A stretch of 37,882 bases of DNA, taken from Candidatus Gallacutalibacter pullistercoris (lineage in GTDB: Bacteria > Bacillota > Clostridia > Oscillospirales > Acutalibacteraceae). Positions 7,807-15,268 of this stretch are shown here, in pieces (position 1 is the first letter of the stretch; every line of letters begins with the position of its first letter). The DNA lies in the NCBI GenBank assembly GCA_018710915.1, contig DVIY01000189.1:1-37882 (forward strand), read 5' to 3'. The position numbers and the translations under genes are program-made. The notes under the pieces are model-generated. The model did not search any database, was not told the origin of the DNA, and was given only the letters and a program-made list of their open reading frames with translations.

Positions 7807-8376
7807 ATGAAAGTACAGCTGCTAAACCCTTCCCGGTTCCTGGTGGTCCTTTCCCGTGAAGAATCACAGGTATTGGGGCTGAGCCGGGAGGGCGCCTCTC
7901 AATGGCAGAGCCTTCACTGCCGTCTGGCAGCCGCACGTATTTTTTCTCAAATCAGCCGAAAGTATCGGGTCCCGGTGGCTGGCCGGACCATTTTGCTGCG
8001 CGCATATCCTGCGGGAAGCGGAGAAACCATTTTGCTGTTCACCGTCTGCCCCAAAAAACGTCTTCGGCTGCGCACTGTCTCACAGCACCATGCGCTGTTA
8101 TATGAATTCAGCCGGGCAGAGGATCTGTTTCGGGCCGCGTCAGCACTGCGCGGACGCTTTCCCGGACTCTCTTCCCGGCTGTACCGATGGCCATCGCCGC
8201 CGCAGGCAGACCGGTGGCGGCTTTGTGTTTCCGCGCGCCTGCATGAAATCCCGGCGCTGCGGTGTATTTTGGGAGAATATGCCCGTTTTACAGGCGGCGG
8301 CCGGCTGGCGGCCTGTTCGGCCTGTGAGTACGGGATCCTTCTGAGCGACTGTGCGCTGGAAACACTGGCTCAGTAG
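7807..8376 (+). CDS. MecA-like adaptor protein
   Basis: C-terminal LLYEFSRAEDLFRAASALRGRFPGLSSRLYRW...LHEIPALRCILGEYARF...LLSDCALETLAQ resembles MecA C-domain; RBS GGAGGTG before ATG 7807. Confidence 0.65.
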   Translation: MKVQLLNPSRFLVVLSREESQVLGLSREGASQWQSLHCRLAAARIFSQISRKYRVPVAGRTILLRAYPAGSGETILLFTVCPKKRLRLRTVSQHHALLYEFSRAEDLFRAASALRGRFPGLSSRLYRWPSPPQADRWRLCVSARLHEIPALRCILGEYARFTGGGRLAACSACEYGILLSDCALETLAQ

Positions 8377-8996
8377 CTTTGCAGCATGCGGATCGCTTCG
8401 CCGGGGTTTTCGGCACGGAAAACGGCAGTGCCTGCCACACAGATATCGACACCGGCTGCGGCACAGGCCGCAATGGTTTCACGGTTTACGCCGCCGTCCA
8501 CCTGGATGAGAAGCCCAGGGGCATGCTCCCGGATGCGGCGCACCTTTTCCATCATGCCGGCCATAAATTTCTGTCCGCCAAAGCCAGGTTCTACGGTCAT
8601 CACCAGCACCATATCGATCTGGTCCAGCCAGGGCCACAGCGTTTCAACCGGGGTATCCGGTTTAAGCACCAGGCCGGCCTTTACGCCGCCCTGATGGATG
8701 GCGTCCAATGTTTCCTGAATGGAATCGCTGCATTCCACATGGAAAGTGATATCATCCGCACCAGCCTGTAAAAACTGCGGGATATAGGAGAGCGGGTGTT
8801 CCAGCATCAGATGTACGTCAAACGACAGCTCCGTCAGGGGACGGAGCGCCGCTACCAGTTCATGCCCAAAACTGATATTGGGGACGAAATGGCCGTCCAT
8901 AATATCCAGATGGAGATAGTCCGCCTCGGCCACACGCCGGACTTCTTCTCCCAGACGGGTAAAGTCCGCGGCCAGAAGGGAAGGAGCAATCTGCAT
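8370..8996 (-). CDS. rpe: Ribulose-phosphate 3-epimerase
   Basis: MQIAPSLLAADFTRLGEEV, LHLDIMDGHFVPNISFG, VEPGFGGQKF, QVDGGVN. Confidence 0.97.
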   Translation of the reverse strand: MQIAPSLLAADFTRLGEEVRRVAEADYLHLDIMDGHFVPNISFGHELVAALRPLTELSFDVHLMLEHPLSYIPQFLQAGADDITFHVECSDSIQETLDAIHQGGVKAGLVLKPDTPVETLWPWLDQIDMVLVMTVEPGFGGQKFMAGMMEKVRRIREHAPGLLIQVDGGVNRETIAACAAAGVDICVAGTAVFRAENPGEAIRMLQSY

Positions 8997-9099
8997 AATT
9001 TAGTACCTCGTTATGATATAGATAAAGGGAAGCGCCTGTGCGCAGGCCTTTTCTTTTTTATTCTACCGTATTTCCCCACCTATTGCAAGTATTGCAAGG

Positions 9100-10527
9100 T
9101 CAGGGTATACCGGCGTTATCCTCTACAATGCCGTCGTGCGTAACCTGGATGCGCTTATCGGGGATTCCGTGCAGCAGGTGATGAAGCCGGATGTAATAAA
9201 AAGCAGCCAGAATAACCGCCGCACCCGTCCAGGCGGCGATTTCTGCAAAATAGATGCCGAATTGCCCCAGCCAGATCGGCAGCAGCAGTGCGCAGGAGAT
9301 GCGCATGGTGAGCTCTGCAATACCCGAAACCATGGGGATAACCGTGTCCCCCATTCCCTGCAATGCCGAACGGTACAGGTGCAGAAGGTACAGGATAAAC
9401 AGTACGGAACACATAATCGAAAGATAGGTATAGGCCACTTCCAATACTGCTGCAACTTCTTCCGGTTCTCCGGAAATAAATAGAAGCAGTACATATTTTC
9501 CAAACAGGATCATCAGCACAGAAATGACCAGTGCGGTGGCAATGGCTATTTTCAGGGCAGAGCGCATTCCCAGCCGGATGCGCTCGTATTTTTTTGCCCC
9601 CAGATTCTGGCCGGCAAAGGTGGCCATGGAAAAGCCAAAGGAGGTAGCTGCCAGCTCCAACAAGCCGTACAGCTTGTTGGTAGCGGTAAATCCTGCCACA
9701 AAGATCATGCCAAACTGGTTGATGACGTACTGTACCACCAGCCCGCCAACCGCAATCACGGCGTTTTGAAATGCCATGGGCAGTCCCAGCTGGAACAAAC
9801 GGCGGATCAGTACGCTGTCGGGTTTCCAGTCGGATTTCTGCATTTTGAGAACTGTCAGGCGGCGCAATACCCACAGGCAGAATAGGCAGGAACACCCCTG
9901 TGCAATGACCGTGGCAGCTGCTGCACCGGGAATTCCCCAGTGAAAGACCATGACGAACAGAAGATCAAGCCCGATATTGACGACGGAAGCCACCAGCATG
10001 GCGTACAAAGGGGTACGGCTGTCGCCTAAAGCCCGCAGAATGGAAGCCATCATATTATATGCAGTGACAATCACCACACCCGAAAAGATAATCTGTAAAT
10101 AAGAAAGCGAACCGGGCAGAATTTCTTCCGGCGTGTTCAGAAGCCGCAGCAGCGGTTCTGCTGCCAGCAAGCTGGCGGCTGTCGTCACCAGAGCAATCAT
10201 TGCCGATAAAATCGTGCTCATCGCCGTGACCCGGCGCAGGCCATCCCCATCGTTTGCGCCAAAGCGCTGCGAAATCAGGATGGAAAAGCCCTGTGTAAAT
10301 CCCATCACAATGCCCAGCACCATCCAGTTGAGCCAGTCTGCGGCGCCCAGTGCTGCCAGTGCTTCTACGCCCAGCACCTGCCCTACCACCATCGTATCCA
10401 CCATGGTATACAGCTGCTGGCAGATATTGCCCGCCATCAGCGGCAATGCAAACGAAAGCAGCAGTCCTGCCGGTTTGCCGGTTGTCATATCTTTGGTTCT
10501 CTCTGCCATATTTCCATTCCCCTTCAA
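9100..10527 (-). CDS. MATE family efflux transporter (start probably 10509)
   Basis: MAERTKDMTTGKPAGLLLSFALPLMAGNICQQLYTMVDTMVVGQVLG...; MATE architecture. Confidence 0.95.
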   Translation of the reverse strand: MKGNGNMAERTKDMTTGKPAGLLLSFALPLMAGNICQQLYTMVDTMVVGQVLGVEALAALGAADWLNWMVLGIVMGFTQGFSILISQRFGANDGDGLRRVTAMSTILSAMIALVTTAASLLAAEPLLRLLNTPEEILPGSLSYLQIIFSGVVIVTAYNMMASILRALGDSRTPLYAMLVASVVNIGLDLLFVMVFHWGIPGAAAATVIAQGCSCLFCLWVLRRLTVLKMQKSDWKPDSVLIRRLFQLGLPMAFQNAVIAVGGLVVQYVINQFGMIFVAGFTATNKLYGLLELAATSFGFSMATFAGQNLGAKKYERIRLGMRSALKIAIATALVISVLMILFGKYVLLLFISGEPEEVAAVLEVAYTYLSIMCSVLFILYLLHLYRSALQGMGDTVIPMVSGIAELTMRISCALLLPIWLGQFGIYFAEIAAWTGAAVILAAFYYIRLHHLLHGIPDKRIQVTHDGIVEDNAGIP

Positions 10528-10531
10528 ATGT

Positions 10532-10543
10532 TGTTTGCAAACA
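10532..10543. promoter_or_regulatory. Perfect 12-bp palindrome TGTTTGCAAACA in the 5' region of the reverse-strand MATE gene
   Basis: Sequence is its own reverse complement. Confidence 0.5.
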
Positions 10544-10615
10544 TACTATACAATAACAATACATTCCCCCTGCTGTAAAAGTCAAGAGAAATCTTTTGTG
10601 CGATTGTCCGGATGC

Positions 10616-10643
10616 TTGACAAGTCAACTAATAACGTTATACT
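10616..10643 (+). promoter_or_regulatory. Promoter TTGACA-16 nt-TATACT of the MarR/MATE operon, with dyad TTGACAAGTCAA over the -35
   Basis: TTGACA 10616-10621, TATACT 10638-10643; TTGAC-AA-GTCAA inverted repeat. Confidence 0.65.
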
Positions 10644-10695
10644 GAAAGAAAGGGTGTGTGCAGCACATATTCACAAAAGAAAGAGAAGAGATTGT

Positions 10696-11151
10696 ATGCA
10701 GGAACGACTTGGACGATGGATTGCGGCGATTCATCGGCAGGAACAGAGGTTTATTTGCCGTGCCATGGAGCCGTGTGGGCTGGGGTTTCCGGAATATATC
10801 TTTTTATATGGAATTTCACGCCACGAAGGGTGTATCCAAAAGGAATTGAGCCGTGCGCAGCATATGGACAGCGCCATGGTGACAAGATCGATTCGAAAAC
10901 TGGAAGAGCAGGGATACTTATGCCGGGAAAAGCCGGAACCCGACCGGCGCGCATGGCAGCTGTATTTGACAGAAAAGGGACGAGCCCTGATTCCGCAGTT
11001 GGAAAAAGCCATGGACTGCTGGCAGGAGACTATTACCCGGGAAATGGATGACTCACAAAAAGAGCTGCTGCTGTCGCTGCTGCGCCGGGCTGCCGAGCTG
11101 GGTGAAGAAGCCAACCAGCTCGTATCTGAAACAAAGAAAGGACGGGAATAA
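10696..11151 (+). CDS. MarR family transcriptional regulator
   Basis: MDSAMVTRSIRKLEEQGYLCREKPEPDRRAWQLYLTEKGRAL winged-helix signature. Confidence 0.93.
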   Translation: MQERLGRWIAAIHRQEQRFICRAMEPCGLGFPEYIFLYGISRHEGCIQKELSRAQHMDSAMVTRSIRKLEEQGYLCREKPEPDRRAWQLYLTEKGRALIPQLEKAMDCWQETITREMDDSQKELLLSLLRRAAELGEEANQLVSETKKGRE

Positions 11152-11152
11152 G

Positions 11153-12523
11153 ATGGAGAGAAATCAATTAGGGGAAGAAAAAATCGGAAGACTGCTGGTC
11201 CGGTTTGCTGTACCCAGCGTAATTTCGATGCTGGTGAGCGCACTGTATAACATTGTAGACCAGATTTTTATCGGGAACGGCATCGGCATCAACGGCAATG
11301 CCGCCACCAATGTGGCATTCCCGCTCAGTACGCTGTGCACTTCGCTGGCACTGCTGTTCGGTATCGGCGGCGCGGCGAATTTTAACCTGTGTATGGGTGC
11401 CGGAGAACACAAAAGAGCCGGAAAATATGTGGGCAATTCGATTTTTCTGCTGTTGTCTTCCGGTATTTTGCTTTGTGTGCTGGTGAGAATTTTCCTTCAG
11501 CCGCTGATGCTGCTGTTCGGCGCAACCGAAGACACGCTGGCGTATTCATTGGAGTATACCGGAATCACCTCGTTTGGATTCCCGTTCCTGATTCTTTCCA
11601 CAGGTGGAAGCGCACTGATTCGCGCAGACGGCAGCCCCAAATTTTCAATGGTATGCATGCTTTCGGGTGCTGTCATCAATACGATTTTTGACCCGCTGTT
11701 TATCTTCGGTTTTCAGATGGGTATGGCCGGCGCGGCCTGGGCCACGGTACTGGGGCAGATCATTTCGGGCTGTATGGTGCTTTGGTATCTGCTGCATTTT
11801 CGCTCTGTCCGGCTGGAAAAGCAATATTTCCTTCCAAAGCTGCGCTGCTGCCTGCGGGTTGCAGCACTGGGCACCTCCAATTGCTTCAACCAGATTGCCA
11901 TGATGGTGGTACAGGTTGTAATGAACAACACGATGACCTTTTATGGCGCGCTGTCAGTGTATGGGCAGGAGATTCCGCTCGCCTGCTCGGGAATCATCAA
12001 TAAAGTCAATATGATCTTCTTCTCGCTGGTGATTGGAATTTCGCAGGGGCTCCAGCCCATTACCAGCTTTAATTACGGTGCCAAAAAGTATGGGCGCGTC
12101 TGGAACTCTTACCGCCTGGCAGTGACCGCCGGCACAGCCATTTCACTGGTTTCATTTTTGTGCTTCCAGCTTTTCCCGCGTCAGATTATCTCCCTGTTCG
12201 GCTCGGGCAGCGAGGAGTATTTTGTATTTGCCGAGCGGTATTTCCGCATTTTCCTGTTCTGTACCTTTATCAACGGGATTCAGCCCATCACTTCCAATTT
12301 CTTTACCTCTATGGGAAAAGCCCCGCGCGGTGTTTTGATGGCGCTTACCCGGCAGGTGATTTTCCTGCTGCCGCTGCTGGTGATTCTGCCCATGTTCTGG
12401 GGAATTGACGGCGTGATGTATGCGGGCCCCATTGCGGATACTGCCGCAGCGCTGCTGGCAATTGTACTGGTAGTGATTGAACGCAAAAAGCTGCTGGCCA
12501 TGGAAAAGACACAGGCTGCATAA
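11153..12523 (+). CDS. MATE family efflux transporter
   Basis: MERNQLGEEKIGRLLVRFAVPSVISMLVSALYNIVDQIFIGNG...; start after GGACGGGAATAAG. Confidence 0.95.
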   Translation: MERNQLGEEKIGRLLVRFAVPSVISMLVSALYNIVDQIFIGNGIGINGNAATNVAFPLSTLCTSLALLFGIGGAANFNLCMGAGEHKRAGKYVGNSIFLLLSSGILLCVLVRIFLQPLMLLFGATEDTLAYSLEYTGITSFGFPFLILSTGGSALIRADGSPKFSMVCMLSGAVINTIFDPLFIFGFQMGMAGAAWATVLGQIISGCMVLWYLLHFRSVRLEKQYFLPKLRCCLRVAALGTSNCFNQIAMMVVQVVMNNTMTFYGALSVYGQEIPLACSGIINKVNMIFFSLVIGISQGLQPITSFNYGAKKYGRVWNSYRLAVTAGTAISLVSFLCFQLFPRQIISLFGSGSEEYFVFAERYFRIFLFCTFINGIQPITSNFFTSMGKAPRGVLMALTRQVIFLLPLLVILPMFWGIDGVMYAGPIADTAAALLAIVLVVIERKKLLAMEKTQAA

Positions 12524-12544
12524 TTTCACAACAACTCAAAACTC

Positions 12545-12585
12545 GAGGGGAATCCTATATGTGTGGGTTCCCCTCAATTTTTTTG
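12545..12585 (+). terminator. Intrinsic terminator
   Basis: GAGGGGAATCC...GGGTTCCCCTC followed by AATTTTTTT. Confidence 0.85.
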
Positions 12586-12724
12586 AAAATATAAATAAAA
12601 TTAGTTTTTTAATAGACTTTTTTAACGTTGTTGTTGTAATGCGCTTTTCGATATGGTATGATAAACCCGCCTGATAAAAAACACATACAGGCGGCTGTGT
12701 AAATGTATGGAAAAGGAGAAAAAA

Positions 12725-14011
12725 ATGGACAAGTTAAAAGTACAGGGACGATATCTTGCCTGGGAGGATGGTTCCCCGTTTTTTTACCTGGGCGATACCG
12801 CATGGGAGCTGTTTCATAAGCTGAGCCGTGAAGAAATTGACCAGTATCTGTATACGCGTGCCCGCCAGGGCTTTACTGCCATTCAGGCGGTAGCACTGGC
12901 AGAACTGGAGGGAATTACTACGCCCAACTATTATGGACGGCTTCCGATTCAGTTTACCAACGGAACCCCTGACCCCGAAAAGCCCGACACTGCCGACGGC
13001 TATTCCTATTGGGATCATGTCGATTATGCTGTGGAGACAGCCGAAAAATACGGTATGTTTATCACGCTGCTGCCCACCTGGGGCGATAAATTCAACCTTT
13101 GCTGGGGCAAAGGCCCGGTTATTTTTCATGAAGAAAATGCCCGTGTATATGGCCGCTGGATTGCTGCACGGTATGCAAAATATTCCAATATCATCTGGAT
13201 GCTGGGCGGCGACCGGCAGCTGGAGCCGCAGCACCGCGCGATTGTGGATGCCATGGCAGAGGGAATTCGCATGGAAGACAAAGACCATCTCATCACCTTC
13301 CATCCGCCTGGATGCTGGGATTCCACCGACTTTGTGGCAGATGCAGAGTATATTGATTTTCATACAGCACAGACCGGCCACGGTATTGAAAAGTGTTATT
13401 GCAGCGACGAAGTGATGGCCAAAATGGCGGCCGCTTCTTCCAAACCCTATATGGACTCTGAGCCGCGCTATGAAGACCACCCCGCCTGCTTTAACGACCG
13501 GCTGGGGTATTGGTGGGATGCAGACGATGTGCGCCAGAACGCTTATTGGAACCTGCTTGCGGGCGCTTGCGGCCACACCTACGGCAACCACTGTGTTTGG
13601 AGCATGAACCGTATCCCCTGTTCCTATTTCCCCTTTGCGTGGAATGAAGTGCTGACCCATCCCGGTGCCGAGCAGATGGGCTTCCTGAAAAAACTGCGCC
13701 TTTCCCGCGACTATTTCTCGCTGCATGCAGAACCTGCCCTTTTGTGTGAAAATATCGAGGGTATGGGCCATATGACCGCAGCTGTCGGCGATGGCTACGG
13801 CTATGTGTATTCTCCGCTTGGACTGCCGTTTACGGTGAATCTGTCGATGATTCAGCCGGCAAAGTGTATCCGCGCGTTCTGGTTCAATCCCCGCACCGGA
13901 GAAGAAACGATGTTTGCCGTATTGCCGCCGGAAGGCAAAACAGCCGTTGTGCCGCCCACACAGGGCAAGGGCTGCGACTGGGTTCTGATTTTGGAGGGAT
14001 ATCATGATTGA
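12725..14011 (+). CDS. DUF4038 / apiosidase-like (GH140-type) glycoside hydrolase
   Basis: SPFFYLGDTAWELFHKLSREEIDQYLYTRARQGFTAIQAVALAE, IIWMLGGDRQLEP, SEPRYEDHPACF; RBS AAAAGGAG. Confidence 0.88.
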   Translation: MDKLKVQGRYLAWEDGSPFFYLGDTAWELFHKLSREEIDQYLYTRARQGFTAIQAVALAELEGITTPNYYGRLPIQFTNGTPDPEKPDTADGYSYWDHVDYAVETAEKYGMFITLLPTWGDKFNLCWGKGPVIFHEENARVYGRWIAARYAKYSNIIWMLGGDRQLEPQHRAIVDAMAEGIRMEDKDHLITFHPPGCWDSTDFVADAEYIDFHTAQTGHGIEKCYCSDEVMAKMAAASSKPYMDSEPRYEDHPACFNDRLGYWWDADDVRQNAYWNLLAGACGHTYGNHCVWSMNRIPCSYFPFAWNEVLTHPGAEQMGFLKKLRLSRDYFSLHAEPALLCENIEGMGHMTAAVGDGYGYVYSPLGLPFTVNLSMIQPAKCIRAFWFNPRTGEETMFAVLPPEGKTAVVPPTQGKGCDWVLILEGYHD

Positions 14012-14954
14012 GAAGGTAACTGACTGGTATTCTTTTTTCTCGCTGAGCCCCGAAGAGCGGGCGGAAAATGCCCGCCATATGGAGAACCCGCCCAAAGGGA
14101 CAGTAGATGCCGTACTGGATACCGACACTTAGACGACCAGTTTGCGCTGGCTTACCTGCTGAAATCCTCTGACCGGGTGCGTACTCGGGCGATTTATGCC
14201 GCACCATTTTATAATCAGAAGTCGGAAAGACGGTATGGAAAAGAGCTTCTGTGAAATCGGCCGGGTACTCGATGTCATGGGGCTTTCTCAGGAGTACGGA
14301 GCAAAAGTGTTCAAAGGCTCCGATCGCTTCCTTGAAAATGAGTCTGAACCGGTTGACTCCCCCGCTGCCCGTCATCTGGCAGAGCTGGCGATGCAGTATA
14401 CGCCGGAATCCCCGCTGTATGTCATTGCAATCGGCGCGATTAGCAATGTGGCTTCCGCAATTTTGATGCAGCCCGAAATTGCCCGGCGCATCGTGATTGT
14501 ATGGTTGGGCGGAAACGCGCACCACTGGCCGCATAACCGCGAGTTTAACGCGTATCAGGATGTAGCCGCCATGCGGATTGTCTTCGGCTGCGGCGCACGT
14601 TTTGTGCAGCTGCCCGCTATGGGTGTGGTTTCGGCCTTTACCATCAGCGGTGTAGAGCTGGAAAAATACCTGAAGGGTCACAACCGCCTGTGCGACTATC
14701 TTCTTGAAACCGTTTTTCATGAAATGGAAGATCCGGAACATATAGGCCTGTGGACGCGCATCATTTGGGATGTCACGGCAGTGGCCTGGCTGCTGGATGA
14801 GGGCTTTATGCTGGCACGTCCCGTTTCGGCGCCGATTCCGCAGTATGACAATACCTACGCTTTTGACAGAAGCCGTCATACCATGACCTGTGTTTTTCAG
14901 GTAAATCGCGACAGCATTTACCGCGACCTGTTTCGAAAACTGACACAGGATTGA
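14004..14954 (+). pseudogene. Nucleoside hydrolase, disrupted by two frame changes
   Basis: Frame 0: ...VDAVLDTDT-stop at 14130-14132; shifted frame from 14132: DDQFALAYLLKSSDRVRTRAIYAAPFYNQKSE; original frame resumes: DGMEKSFCEIG... to 14954. Together these read as a nucleoside hydrolase N-terminus DTDxDDxxAL. Confidence 0.8.
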
Positions 14955-14968
14955 GTTTGAACAGCCAA

Positions 14969-15010
14969 AGAGGCGCCTCAAAATCATTTTGGGGCATCTC
15001 TTTTTCTTTT
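14969..15010 (+). terminator. Intrinsic terminator
   Basis: AGAGGCGCCTCAAAA / TTTTGGGGCATCTCT imperfect stem followed by T-tract. Confidence 0.7.
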
Positions 15011-15096
15011 TCAAAGTTTCGTTTTCATGAGTATAGCAAAATACATAAATTTTACATGGAATTTTATTCTATTTAAAAATTATTTTAGGACCCGCA

Positions 15097-15125
15097 TGGA
15101 CATTTTGAGAACGGAAGAGTATAAT
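15097..15125 (+). promoter_or_regulatory. Promoter TGGACA-17 nt-TATAAT upstream of the large gene set
   Basis: TGGACA 15097-15102, TATAAT 15120-15125. Confidence 0.65.
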
Positions 15126-15268
15126 AAAAAAGACTATCATCAAACAAAGTGCTCAAAAGTTCCATGGATGTTTGGCTAGACTAACCGGATTGTTTGATAT
15201 AGTACAGCGGCAATATGGAATCATTTGCTTGAGGGGAATTTTATCTGGAAAATTTGGAGGGAAAAGAA

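Noticed and set aside
9086-9100. ATTGCAAGTATTGCAAG short tandem repeat after the MATE gene
   Set aside because: Only two partial copies in an intergenic spacer; insufficient evidence for function.
12734-14128. 464-aa reverse-strand ORF
   Set aside because: Antisense to the DUF4038 hydrolase; no recognisable motifs and no RBS seen.
14130-14240. Programmed ribosomal frameshifting in the nucleoside hydrolase
   Set aside because: No slippery heptamer or stimulatory structure seen at either shift; two compensating indels fit mutation or sequencing error better.
13884-15014. 376-aa reverse-strand ORF over the frameshifted nucleoside hydrolase
   Set aside because: Forward-strand fragments show clear nucleoside hydrolase motifs; the reverse ORF has shadow composition.
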